Below, one piece after another: positions 26,029 through 34,729 of a stretch of 64,000 nt of DNA. The DNA lies in contig NZ_LKKO01000018.1 of NCBI RefSeq assembly GCF_001455965.1, positions 52,157-116,156 on the forward strand, written 5' to 3'. The position numbers were made by a program, and so were the translations under genes. This DNA is from Methylobacterium sp. GXS13 (GTDB lineage: Bacteria; Pseudomonadota; Alphaproteobacteria; Rhizobiales; Beijerinckiaceae). Every line of letters begins with the position of its first letter. Position 1 is the stretch's first letter. Under the pieces are notes generated by a model. The model saw only the letters and a list, made by a program, of their open reading frames with translations, ran no database searches and was not told the origin of the DNA.

Positions 26029-28302
26029 ATGGAATCAGGTACGCAGGCCCCCCAGAGAATCCTCGGGACGGCCCATACCCGGGTCGAGGGCCCCGACAAG
26101 GTGACCGGACGGGCGCTCTACGCCTCCGACCGGACCGGTCCGGAAACGATGGCCTATGCCGCCCTGGTCACCAGCACCATCGCCCGGGGCCGGGTCACCG
26201 GGTTCGCCCTCGGCGCCGCCGAGCGGGTGCCGGGGGTGCTGGGGATCTTCACCCACCGGGCGTTCGCCGGGGCGGTGGCACCGGTGAAGCACCTGATGGC
26301 CGGCGGCTACGCCAACAGCTCGCACCGGCCGCTGGATTCCGACGCGGTGGCCTATGCGGGCCAGATCGTAGCCCTGGTCGTGGCTGAGACCCAGGAGGCG
26401 GCCGAGGAGGCCGCCGGTGCGGTTCGGGTCTCCTACGCGGAGGAGCCCGCCGCCGGCGGCTTCGACGCGGCCGGGGCCGAGACCGTCCGGCTGGCGGACC
26501 TCAAGGCTCAGCACGAAGATATCGCCCGGGGCGACGCCGAGGCCGGATGGCGCAACGCCGCCATCCGGGTCGAGGCGCGCTACGAGACCCCGGTCCAGCA
26601 CCACAACCCGATCGAGCTGTTCACCACCCGGGCCGCCTGGGACGGCGACAGGCTCACTGTGCACGAGCCGACCCGCTATGTCGGCGCCGTGCAGCACGGG
26701 CTCGCAGCGCAGCTCGGCCTCGACCCCACACAGGTTCGGGTCGTATCCGGGCTGATCGGCGGCCATTTCGGCTCGAAATTCGCCCTGTCGCAGCACACGG
26801 CCCTGGTCGCCCTGGCGGCCAGACGTCTCGGTCGGCCGGTGTCGCTGGTGCCAACTCGGCGGCAATGCTTCACCATCGCCAATTACCGGCCGGAATCGCG
26901 TCACGACATCCGGCTCGGGACCGACCGCGACGGCCGGTTCACCGCCCTGGTGCACGAGGCCGAGACGGTCACGTCGCGGTTCGATCCGTTCGTCATGGAA
27001 GGCGCCGAGGTCACCGCCAGCCTCTACGCCTGCCCGGCGATCCGAACCGAGGAGCGGGCGGTGCGGGTCGACCGCAACACGCCGGGGCCGATGCGGGCGC
27101 CGCCGGAGGTACCCTATCTGTTCGCCCTGGAGAGCGCCGCCGACGAGGCGGCCGTGGCCCTCGGGATGGATCCGATCGCCCTGCGGCGGCTGAACGACAC
27201 CCCGATCGATCCCGTCTCCGGCAAGCCGTTCTCGACCCGGCCGCTGATGGCCTGCTTCGACGCCGGCGCGCGGGCTTTCGGCTGGGGCCGCCGGGCACCG
27301 CGCCCGGGCACGATGCGGGACGGGCCCTGGCGGGTGGGACTGGGCTGCGCGGCCTCGGTGCGGCCGGTGAAGATCGCGGCCGCGACGATGCGGGTGCGGC
27401 TGAACCCGGACGGGACCGCGGAGGTCGCCTGCGCCCATCACGAGATCGGCAACGGCATCACCACGCTGTTGGCCATGGGGGCGGCCGAGGGTCTCGGCGT
27501 GCCGGTGGAGCGGGTGACGGTCCGGCTCGGCGACACGGCGCTACCGGCGGCCGGCATCTCGGGCGGGTCGAGCACGACCACGAGCCTGATGAACGCCCTG
27601 GCGCTGGGCTGCGATCAGATCCGGGAGAACCTGGCCCGGGCGGCGACCGCCTCCGGCGGCGGGCTTGCTGGGCAGGACCCGGGCGCCCTGTCGCTGGCGG
27701 GCGGGCGGCTTTCAGCCCCGGACGGCACCGGCGTCGCGCTGGCCGACGCGATCGGCCCCGCGGGGGTCGAGACGCTGGCCGAGTTCGTGCCCGCGGGCGG
27801 CGACCGGGAGAAGGCGCTGGCGAGCCTGCGGCAAGGCCATATCGGGCTGGCCTTCGGCGGGGGCGGGCGCTCGGTCTCCTGGGGGTTCGGGGCCCAGTTC
27901 GCGGAGGTCCACGTCCATGGCGAGACGGGAGAGATCCGGGTGGCCCGGCTCACGGGCGCCTTCGCGGCGGGGCGGATCCTCAACCCGCTGACCGCCCGGA
28001 GCCAGCTCACCGGCGGGATGATCTGGGGCCTCGGCTCGGCGCTGCTCGAGGAGACCGTGCTGGACGGAGCCGCCTACCGCAATCCGGATCTCGCCGAGTA
28101 TCTCGTCCCGACCTCGGCCGACGCCCCGGAGGTCGAGGCGCTGCTGGTGCCGGACCCGGACGATCAGGTCGACGCCCTCGGCCTCAAGGGCCTGGGCGAG
28201 CTCGGCATCATCGGCGTCAACGCGGCCATCGCCAACGCCGTGCACCACGCCACCGGGCGCCGGATCCGCAAGCTGCCGATCCAGCTGGAGGATGTGGCCT
28301 GA
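26029..28302 (+). CDS. Xanthine dehydrogenase-family molybdopterin-binding subunit, unaccompanied
   Basis: A 757-residue large subunit of the xanthine oxidase/aldehyde oxidase family, which binds the molybdenum cofactor and hydroxylates or oxidises aldehydes or N-heterocycles. Seen: RVEGPDKVTGRALYASD near the N-terminus, the cofactor loop IGGHFGSKF, NTPGPMRAPPEVPYLFALES, ISGGSSTTTSLMNAL, and the catalytic glutamate in GLKGLGELGIIGVNAAIANA at the C-terminus. GGGAG lies seven bases before the ATG at 26029. Partner FAD and 2Fe-2S subunits are normally adjacent but are absent here on both sides. Substrate unknown; no signal peptide is visible. Confidence 0.85.
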   Translation: MESGTQAPQRILGTAHTRVEGPDKVTGRALYASDRTGPETMAYAALVTSTIARGRVTGFALGAAERVPGVLGIFTHRAFAGAVAPVKHLMAGGYANSSHRPLDSDAVAYAGQIVALVVAETQEAAEEAAGAVRVSYAEEPAAGGFDAAGAETVRLADLKAQHEDIARGDAEAGWRNAAIRVEARYETPVQHHNPIELFTTRAAWDGDRLTVHEPTRYVGAVQHGLAAQLGLDPTQVRVVSGLIGGHFGSKFALSQHTALVALAARRLGRPVSLVPTRRQCFTIANYRPESRHDIRLGTDRDGRFTALVHEAETVTSRFDPFVMEGAEVTASLYACPAIRTEERAVRVDRNTPGPMRAPPEVPYLFALESAADEAAVALGMDPIALRRLNDTPIDPVSGKPFSTRPLMACFDAGARAFGWGRRAPRPGTMRDGPWRVGLGCAASVRPVKIAAATMRVRLNPDGTAEVACAHHEIGNGITTLLAMGAAEGLGVPVERVTVRLGDTALPAAGISGGSSTTTSLMNALALGCDQIRENLARAATASGGGLAGQDPGALSLAGGRLSAPDGTGVALADAIGPAGVETLAEFVPAGGDREKALASLRQGHIGLAFGGGGRSVSWGFGAQFAEVHVHGETGEIRVARLTGAFAAGRILNPLTARSQLTGGMIWGLGSALLEETVLDGAAYRNPDLAEYLVPTSADAPEVEALLVPDPDDQVDALGLKGLGELGIIGVNAAIANAVHHATGRRIRKLPIQLEDVA

Positions 28303-28336
28303 GGGCGGGCAAGGGCGCCCGGCCCCCGGGCTGCCC

Positions 28337-29461
28337 TTACTCCATCGTCGGCGCGAGCTTCTTCACGCTCTGCACGTCCTCGCCGAGCCAGGCGGCGTTC
28401 TTGGCGGTGCCGTCGAAGGTCGCGCTCGTCTTGAATAGCTCGTACTTGCCCTCCAGCGCGTAGGGCTTCGCGCGCGACAGCAATTCGGCCACCGCCGCCT
28501 TGTCCATCGGCTTGAAGGTCTTCACCGCCTCGAAGGCCTGGTCGAGATCGCGCTGGTTCTGGATGCCGGTGATCACCACCGAGACCGGCAGGTTCAGCGA
28601 GAAGTGCAGGTATTCCAGCGGCTTGATCGGCGCGTCGGCCTTCAGGATCACCCCGTCGCCGAAGGTCTTCATGGCGAGCGGCGCGATGCCCTCGGCCACG
28701 AGGTGCGGCAGCACGAGATGGCCGAACGAGCGGAAATGCGCGTCCATCACGTTGAGCGGCATCTGGCAGGAATCGAACTGGAAGCCGCGCTCCTGCGCCA
28801 CCGCCAGCATCTGCAGGTGGATGCGCGGGTCCTTGTGGCCGGTGAAGCCGATATAGCGCAGCTTCCCCTGCTTCTTGGCTTCCAGGAAGCCCTCCATGGC
28901 ACCGCCCTCCGCGAAGACGCGGTCCGGGTCGTCGTAGCGCAGGATCTCGTGGTGCTGGACGAGGTCGATCCGGTCGGTGCGCAGGCGCAGGAGCGACTGG
29001 TCGATCTGCTTGAGCGCCTCTTCCTTGGTCCGCCCGTCCATCTTGGACATCAGGAAGACCTTGTCCCGGTAGCCACCCTGGGCCAGCGCCGCGCCCATGC
29101 GCAGCTCGGAGCGGCCGTCGTTGTAGTCCCAGCAATTGTCCATGAAGGTGATGCCGCGATCGACGCCCTCGTGGATCAGCCTGGTCGCCTCGTCGTCGGT
29201 CACCGCGCTCTTGCCGAGGTGGAACCCGCCCATCCCGATCGCCGAGATCTTTTCGGACGTTCGCCCGAAGGTGCGGTAGAGCATCTCGCCCCGGCGCTCG
29301 CCCGGATCGGAGATCAGCGGCAGGTCGGCCGGGTCCTGCGGCCGGGTGTTCGGAAGCGGCGGGACGCTCACGGCAGCACCTGCGCTGCCGGCGCCCGCGA
29401 GGCCTGTTCCCGTGATGCCCGCGCCGAGCACGGCGCCCTGGAGGAAGCTGCGGCGTTCCAT
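28337..29461 (-). CDS. Tat-exported aldo/keto reductase
   Basis: A 374-residue aldo/keto reductase with a twin-arginine signal (ERRSFLQGAVLGAG, about 1-35), so it should act folded, with cofactor, in the periplasm. The catalytic tetrad is visible: Asp in TFMDNCWDY, Tyr in the same motif, Lys in FLMSKMDG and His in DLVQHHEIL. The motif GMGGFHLGKSAV lies near the start of the mature enzyme. GGAG precedes the ATG at 29461 by seven bases. It lies 55 bases downstream of larB on the same strand and is probably the last gene of that transcript. Confidence 0.87.
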   Translation of the reverse strand: MERRSFLQGAVLGAGITGTGLAGAGSAGAAVSVPPLPNTRPQDPADLPLISDPGERRGEMLYRTFGRTSEKISAIGMGGFHLGKSAVTDDEATRLIHEGVDRGITFMDNCWDYNDGRSELRMGAALAQGGYRDKVFLMSKMDGRTKEEALKQIDQSLLRLRTDRIDLVQHHEILRYDDPDRVFAEGGAMEGFLEAKKQGKLRYIGFTGHKDPRIHLQMLAVAQERGFQFDSCQMPLNVMDAHFRSFGHLVLPHLVAEGIAPLAMKTFGDGVILKADAPIKPLEYLHFSLNLPVSVVITGIQNQRDLDQAFEAVKTFKPMDKAAVAELLSRAKPYALEGKYELFKTSATFDGTAKNAAWLGEDVQSVKKLAPTME

Positions 29462-29516
29462 CGGATATCTCCGTTCGGGAAGAATTGGGGTTCGTGCGGT
29501 AACGGGTGGCGGGACA

Positions 29517-30197
29517 TCATCGTTCGGCCTCCTGGGCGAGGCGGCTCGCCGCGTTGAGCAGACGCAGGGCGGCACAGGCCGCCCCGTACCCGTTGTCGAT
29601 ATTGACCACCGTGATCCCGGGGGCGCAGCTCGCCAGCACCGCGTCGAGGGCCGCGCGCCCGCCCGCGGCGACGCCGTAGCCCACGGAGGTCGGCACCGCG
29701 ATCACCGCGCCGGCCACGAGGCCGCCGACCACGCTCGGCAGCGCCGCATCCATTCCGGCGGCGACGATCACCACCGGATGCGCCCGGATCTCCTCCAGTC
29801 GCGTGGTCAGCCGCCACAGGCCGGCGACGCCGACATCGGCGAACAGCGTCGCGGCCCGGCCGGCATAGCCGAGCGTGCGCAGGGCCTCCCGGGCGACCGG
29901 GACGTCCGAGGTCCCGGCCGCAACGACGGCGACCCGGGCCGGACCGGCGACGGCCGGGGGCTGCCCGAACACCGCCGTGCGCGAGACCGGACAATAGTCG
30001 AGCCGCGCCGCTTGCCCGAGGCGGGAGCACTTCTCCGGGTCGAGCCGGGTCAGGAGCAGCGAGGCGCCCCGGTCCCCGGCGGCGACCAGGATCGCGTCGA
30101 TCTGCTCAGGGCTCTTGCCGGCGCAGAAGATCGCCTCCTCCAGGCCGATCCGCTCAGGCCGGGCGAAGTCGAGGGTGAACTCGTCCGCAACGCTCAT
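29517..30197 (-). CDS. larB: Nickel pincer cofactor biosynthesis protein LarB
   Basis: A 226-residue enzyme that carboxylates and hydrolyses nicotinic acid adenine dinucleotide, the first step to the nickel-pincer nucleotide cofactor. The C-terminal PurE-like domain is recognised by VAVVAAGTSDVPVAREA, ADVGVAGLWRL, VIVAAGMDAALPSVVGGL and VPTSVGYG. The N-terminal DFARPERIGLEEAIFCAGKS segment is also typical. It overlaps the larE stop codon (ATGA), so the two are translationally coupled. The operon order is larC-larE-larB, followed by an aldo/keto reductase. Confidence 0.93.
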   Translation of the reverse strand: MSVADEFTLDFARPERIGLEEAIFCAGKSPEQIDAILVAAGDRGASLLLTRLDPEKCSRLGQAARLDYCPVSRTAVFGQPPAVAGPARVAVVAAGTSDVPVAREALRTLGYAGRAATLFADVGVAGLWRLTTRLEEIRAHPVVIVAAGMDAALPSVVGGLVAGAVIAVPTSVGYGVAAGGRAALDAVLASCAPGITVVNIDNGYGAACAALRLLNAASRLAQEAER

Positions 30198-31009
30198 GTC
30201 GGGGAGGCTCCGGTCAGGAAGGCGCTGCCGACCCGGTAGGGGGCGAACCGGACCGGGCCGGACAGCCGCGGCGGCGCGATCTCCCGGATGCCGGCCCCGA
30301 GCTTTTCGCGCCGCGTCGAGTCCAGGGCGGCGAGGCTGCCGGCATCGAGTTCCACCACCACGCCCTCGGCGCGCACCCGGCAGCGGACGGCCCGGCCGGC
30401 GCCCGTGCCGGCATCGAGGGCGCCGCCGACCAGCCGCTCGACCGCGTGGATGAAACCCAGGGTCTCGGGCTCGATCGGGATGCCGGTCTCGACCCGGCTC
30501 GACAGGCACGGCGCGGACGGCAAGTCGGCCACAGTCCCGAGGCCGAGGTCGCGGGCGAGCGCCCGGACGGCCGCTTTGTCGAGGCCCGCCTCCACGTAGG
30601 GGTGGCGCACCCCGTGCTCCCGGGCGGCGTCGAGGCCGGGGCGGTACTCGCCGAGGTCGTCGCGATTGGCGCCGGACAGGATCTGCCGCTCGGTGACGCT
30701 GCGGATCGCCCCGTACAGGTTGGTCTTGCAGAAGAAGCAGCGGTTCACGGGGTTGGCCCGGTAGGCCGGGTCGGCGAACTCGCCGGCCTCGATCACCCGC
30801 AGGTCCCAGCCCTCCCGGGCGGCCTCGGCCCGGACCCGCGCGGTCGCCTCGCCGGGCACGGCGGGGGAGACCGCGTGGACCACGAAGACCGCGCGCGGCG
30901 CCAGCCGGTGGGCGAGGGTGGCCAGCGTCAGGCTGTCGACCCCACCGCTTCCCGCCACCGCGACGGGCCCGAGTTCCGCCAGCACGGCTTCGAGATGCGC
31001 GCGCGTCAC
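30194..31009 (-). CDS. larE: ATP-dependent sacrificial sulfur transferase LarE
   Basis: A 271-residue PP-loop enzyme that adds sulfur to the LarB product. The ATP-binding loop is AVAGSGGVDSLTLATL (about residues 17-32). A conserved NRCFFCKTNLYG motif and the PCLSSRVETG motif hold cysteines; the one in PCLSSR corresponds in position to the sacrificial cysteine of well-studied LarE proteins. The GTG start overlaps the larC stop and has AAGGAGG just upstream. It sits between larC and larB. Confidence 0.93.
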   Translation of the reverse strand: MTRAHLEAVLAELGPVAVAGSGGVDSLTLATLAHRLAPRAVFVVHAVSPAVPGEATARVRAEAAREGWDLRVIEAGEFADPAYRANPVNRCFFCKTNLYGAIRSVTERQILSGANRDDLGEYRPGLDAAREHGVRHPYVEAGLDKAAVRALARDLGLGTVADLPSAPCLSSRVETGIPIEPETLGFIHAVERLVGGALDAGTGAGRAVRCRVRAEGVVVELDAGSLAALDSTRREKLGAGIREIAPPRLSGPVRFAPYRVGSAFLTGASPT

Positions 31010-32310
31010 CGCTCCTCCTTCGTGAACTCTTGCGTGATTTGTTGCAGGGCGAGGGCCTCGGCCTCGCGGCGCAGGCGCGCCCGGTCGGCCTGGCCCGCTT
31101 GGCGCAGGGCGTCGTCGGCCTCGGCCTTGGCGGTGCCCCGGCCCGGCCGGTCGACCACCTTGACCCGGACCGAGTGCCCCTCCGGCGCGACCGTCACGGC
31201 CTCGCGGTCGAGCACCGCGCGCGCGACCCGGTGGTGGCGCAGCCCGATCGTGGTGGTCTCGCGAAAGCAGGCGGCGATCGCCGCCTCCAGGCTCTCGGGC
31301 TGAACCAGGACCTGGATATGGGCCATCATCCGGCCCTTCTTACCCAGGACCGGCATCTGCACGACGTCGCGCACGCCGGGCTCCGCGCGCAGGCGGTCGA
31401 GACCCATGGCCAGGTCCTCGCCCGACTGATCGTCGATCTCGAACGCGAGGACGGCGAGCTCGCCCCGGTCCGGCCGGGATGCGGCTGCCTCGTCGAGTAC
31501 CAGGACGCGCAGGCAATTGCTGAGGCCCGGCAGGACCTTTGTGCCGAAGCCGATGCCGCTCCGCCCGATCGTGAAGGAGGGCCGGCCGCGCCCGGGATCG
31601 AGGCCGCAGAGATGGCGCAGGATCGCGGCGCCGGTGGGGGTCACGCGCTCGCCCGCAATCCCGTCGTCGAGGGTCGGAAAGCCTTCGAGGAGCAGCGTGG
31701 TGGCGGGGGCCGGCACCGGCAGGGGACCGTGCTGGGTCCGGACCCGCCCGGAACCCAGCGGCAGGGCCGAGACGCTCCAGCTCCGCACGTCCAGCGCGGC
31801 GATCAGGTGGGCGGCGGCGACGATGTCGGCGATCGAATCGTAGGCGCCGACCTCGTGGAACGCCACCGCGTCGACCGCGATGCCATGGACCCGGGCCTCC
31901 GCCTCGGCGAGGTGCCCGAAGATCGCGAGCGCATGCGCCCGGACGGCCGGCGCGAGCTCCGCCCGCTCCAGCTCCGCACGGATCTCGGACCAGGGCCGGT
32001 GGCCGTGATGCGCCGGATCGTGGGCGTGGCTGTGCGGGTGATCGTGATGGTGATGGTCGTGATGGTGGTGGTCCGCGTGGCCGCCATGCCGATGCGGTGC
32101 AGGCGCTGCCTCCGCCCCGGGATCCGAGACCGCGAAGCGCGAGCCCCGCAGGATGCCGTCATTGTGCGCGGACGCCGCGCAGGCGATGCGCGGATCGACC
32201 GCCCGCACGCTCGCGCGCACGCCATCCAGATGCTCGGGAAAGGCATCCAGCAGCGCGGCAGCGAACATGTCGCCGGCCACGCCGCCGAGCGCGTCGAGGT
32301 GAATGTGCAT
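31006..32310 (-). CDS. larC: Nickel pincer cofactor biosynthesis protein LarC (nickel insertion)
   Basis: A 434-residue cyclometallase that inserts nickel to finish the pincer cofactor. The N-terminus HLDALGGVAGDMFAAALLDAFP is the family hallmark. A histidine-rich insert (HADHHHHDHHHHDHPHSHAH, about residues 77-96) probably stores nickel. Later motifs are AVAFHEVGAYDSIADIVAA, GERVTPTGAAILRHL and GKKGRMMAHIQVL. It is encoded as one unbroken reading frame, unlike in some lactobacilli where larC is split by a programmed frameshift. It is the first gene of larC-larE-larB; no larA occurs in the window. Confidence 0.93.
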   Translation of the reverse strand: MHIHLDALGGVAGDMFAAALLDAFPEHLDGVRASVRAVDPRIACAASAHNDGILRGSRFAVSDPGAEAAPAPHRHGGHADHHHHDHHHHDHPHSHAHDPAHHGHRPWSEIRAELERAELAPAVRAHALAIFGHLAEAEARVHGIAVDAVAFHEVGAYDSIADIVAAAHLIAALDVRSWSVSALPLGSGRVRTQHGPLPVPAPATTLLLEGFPTLDDGIAGERVTPTGAAILRHLCGLDPGRGRPSFTIGRSGIGFGTKVLPGLSNCLRVLVLDEAAASRPDRGELAVLAFEIDDQSGEDLAMGLDRLRAEPGVRDVVQMPVLGKKGRMMAHIQVLVQPESLEAAIAACFRETTTIGLRHHRVARAVLDREAVTVAPEGHSVRVKVVDRPGRGTAKAEADDALRQAGQADRARLRREAEALALQQITQEFTKEER

Positions 32311-32528
32311 AGTGTGTCGGTGAGCCCGAACCGGAATCCTGATGCTGCTCAGATCGGCCGCCGCGAGCCCAAGGCAAGGGACACGGCCCCGATCCGGCGA
32401 CGCGGCGTATCGCCGTGGGTCCGGGCCGGGCCTTCAATCCGCCGGTGCCGCGCGAGTCGCCGCATGGGCTCGGCCCAGGATGGGGCACCCGATCGAAACC
32501 GGGGACTCCGGCGCAACGTTTGATGTCG

Positions 32529-33122
32529 CTACGCGACGATCCGCCTGATCATCCTCGCCGGAACACCGCCGACCAATATTCCCGCCTCCACATCTCTGGT
32601 TACGACTGAACCGGCCGCAACGATCGATTGCTCTCCGATCGTGACACCGCACAAGATGATGGCGCCGACCCCGATCCAGACCCCATCGCGCACGACGATG
32701 TCTCTATGGAAAGTCAGACGCGTCTCATCGACACGATCATGAAAATCTTCAATCACAAGATTATGGGTCGATGTTTCGAAGCTTACCCTGGGACCGATCA
32801 TGCATCGATTGCCGATCGCGATCCGAGAATTTCGGCACGCAAACCGGACTTCGGAATTGACAAACGTTTGATACCCGATCGTAAGGCCGCGTACCGTCTC
32901 TTCGCCGAGACTTTGCTCGAAAACGAGCGGACTTGAAATATGGGATCTTGCCCCGATTCGAACGCCAATAGTGCGCAGCAACGCACATCGGACACCGTTC
33001 AGCACGTAAAAATTTGGCAGCTGATTGTATATGCTCAAAACAAAGAAGACGTATATTCGGAATAAATAAGGCGCCAGCAATTTAGAAGCCCATCTCCGAC
33101 CGCCGATGATGCAACGGTACAA
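32529..33122 (-). CDS. Hexapeptide-repeat acetyltransferase (WcaF/NodL-like)
   Basis: A 197-residue left-handed beta-helix acyltransferase. It has hexapeptide turns (IGVRIGARSHI, GVWIGVGAIILCGVTIGEQSIVAAGSVV), the active-site region FETSTHNLVIEDF and the standard end VGGVPARMIRRI. It probably acetylates an exopolysaccharide sugar. The frame can only start at TTG 33122, since an in-frame TGA precedes it directly, and no ribosome site is seen; a later start is possible. G+C is about 50%, and near 37% at the 5' end, against roughly 70% around it, which suggests acquisition by transfer. Confidence 0.78.
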   Translation of the reverse strand: MYRCIIGGRRWASKLLAPYLFRIYVFFVLSIYNQLPNFYVLNGVRCALLRTIGVRIGARSHISSPLVFEQSLGEETVRGLTIGYQTFVNSEVRFACRNSRIAIGNRCMIGPRVSFETSTHNLVIEDFHDRVDETRLTFHRDIVVRDGVWIGVGAIILCGVTIGEQSIVAAGSVVTRDVEAGILVGGVPARMIRRIVA

Positions 33123-33274
33123 TCAAATATTATTCTAGAAACGACACCCAGGGCAAGCGCATCAGGTCGCGCGTCAACATCGGCGCGCTCGTCCGTGCGC
33201 CCGGGTTCCCCGCCTCCGCATCCGGGCGAGGCACCGGCAACGCACCGATCACGGCGAGCGGTGCGCCGGTCGCC

Positions 33275-34456
33275 TCACGCGGCGGCGGCCCCCACGGAAT
33301 CCGCCATCCGAGCCCGGCGCGTGCCCAGCGGTTGGGGCTCGCCCACCGTCGTATCCTCGGCGGTCTGGTGCTCCATCTCGGCATTCAGCTGGGCGCCGGC
33401 GAGCACGATCATGGTGGAGATCCAGATCCAGGTCATGAAGCCGATGGCCGCGCCGAGCGAGCCGTAGGTCTTGTTGTAGCTGCCGAAATGGGCGACGTAC
33501 CAGGAGAACAGCAGCGAGGCGACGAGCCACAGCAGGGCGGCCGATGCGCCCCCGGGCGTCACCCAGCGCCAGCGCGGCGCGTCCCGGCTCGGGCCGTAGC
33601 GGTAGAGCATGGCGAGCCCGAGCAGGACCGCCACGAGCAGCGCCGGCCAGCGCACCAGGGTCAGCCACCACGCATCGGTGCCGAGCCCGACATAAGTCAG
33701 CACCACAGGCAGCACCACGACCGCGGCCAGAGCCAGGATCAGGAAGGCCAGCGCTCCCGCGGTGAAGCCGAGGGAGACCACGTTGAGCAGGACGAAATTG
33801 CGCTTCTCGCGCTCGTTGTAGACGATGTTGAGCGCGTCGAAGACGTGCTTCACGCCGCCATTGGCGCTCCAGACCGACAGGGCGATGCTGACGATCAGGC
33901 TCAAGCCCAGCGCGGTGTTGCCCTTCTCGTTCAGACGCTTGACCTGATCGTCGAGGATGTCGAGGGCGCCCTGGGGCATGATGCCTTGGAGGCTGGCAAG
34001 TTGATCGTTGATGGTCGAGGCGTCGGCTACGAGGCCGTAGCAGGAGACCAGCGCCGCCACAGCCGGGAAGATCGCCAGCAGGGTGAAGAACGTCACGCCC
34101 GCCGCGATCAGCGGCAGTCGGTTCTCGCCGATGTCGCGATAGGTGCGCAGCGCGATGTCTTTCCAGCCCTTGGCGGGAATCTCGGCCGGATGGCTGGCGC
34201 CCCGCCCACGATCGGCCTGGGTCCGGGCGACCGCCTTCGCGTCGTCGCCCTCATGCGTGGGCGAAGGCTCGTGCGCCGAGGAACCCGCGAAGGCGGGCCG
34301 GGGGCGCGCATCCGCTTGCGGCCCGGCGGGGCCGGCCGCCCGGCGCGGGAACGCGACCAAGCCGACGAGCGCGGTGGCGAGGGCCAGGGTCCAGACCGTT
34401 GAGGCCGCCCCCCCGGGCTCGCGGGTCACGCTGCGGTCTGGATCGGGAAAAGCCAT
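33275..34456 (-). CDS. YihY/BrkB family inner-membrane protein
   Basis: A 393-residue membrane protein. A short hydrophobic segment near residue 25 precedes a charged linker (about 50-100). The YihY domain begins at GWKDIALRTYRDIGENRLPLIAAGVTFFTLLAIFP, written here in parts, and holds about six membrane segments through WIWISTMIVLAGAQLNAEME near residue 355. Its function is unsettled; the old ribonuclease BN label is considered wrong. I used the ATG at 34456 with GAGG upstream. It is divergent from the NepR-EcfG gene. Confidence 0.85.
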   Translation of the reverse strand: MAFPDPDRSVTREPGGAASTVWTLALATALVGLVAFPRRAAGPAGPQADARPRPAFAGSSAHEPSPTHEGDDAKAVARTQADRGRGASHPAEIPAKGWKDIALRTYRDIGENRLPLIAAGVTFFTLLAIFPAVAALVSCYGLVADASTINDQLASLQGIMPQGALDILDDQVKRLNEKGNTALGLSLIVSIALSVWSANGGVKHVFDALNIVYNEREKRNFVLLNVVSLGFTAGALAFLILALAAVVVLPVVLTYVGLGTDAWWLTLVRWPALLVAVLLGLAMLYRYGPSRDAPRWRWVTPGGASAALLWLVASLLFSWYVAHFGSYNKTYGSLGAAIGFMTWIWISTMIVLAGAQLNAEMEHQTAEDTTVGEPQPLGTRRARMADSVGAAAA

Positions 34457-34525
34457 CGCTACGCCTCGGCACGGAGTCACGGATCGCCTGCAATCCGCCC
34501 CCCGACGGCCCACAGATCCCAGAGG

Positions 34526-34550
34526 GGAACGCCGCGGCACGGTCCCGGTT
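34526..34550 (+). promoter_or_regulatory. Candidate EcfG-type (general stress) promoter
   Basis: GGAAC at 34526-34530 and GTT at 34548-34550 are separated by 17 bases. This resembles the alphaproteobacterial EcfG promoter (GGAAC, 16-18 bases, GTT). It points at the sigma factor gene about 180 bases downstream, so the gene may drive itself. The -10 lacks the common preceding C. Confidence 0.4.
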
Positions 34551-34729
34551 CGCCGGGCTGTTGTGATCCAGGGCAGCATCCAGCCCTCAGTGCCGCAGTC
34601 TTGCTTGTATTGGACCGGTTTCACCGTCGATGCGGCGGGTTCTAACCCATGTTGGGGCAAGGGCGACGCAAGCACGCCACAACCGGTTTCGACGGGCACG
34701 ACCGGCCCGTTCGCCGACGCCCGGACCTG

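Noticed and set aside
30194..31009. Reading larE as an asparagine synthase or tRNA-modification PP-loop enzyme
   Set aside because: The overlapping larC and larB genes and the PCLSSR motif make LarE the clear choice.
32040..32090. Repetitive GTGATGGTGATGG-type tract that could be a microsatellite
   Set aside because: It encodes the histidine-rich insert of LarC in frame, a known feature of that family.
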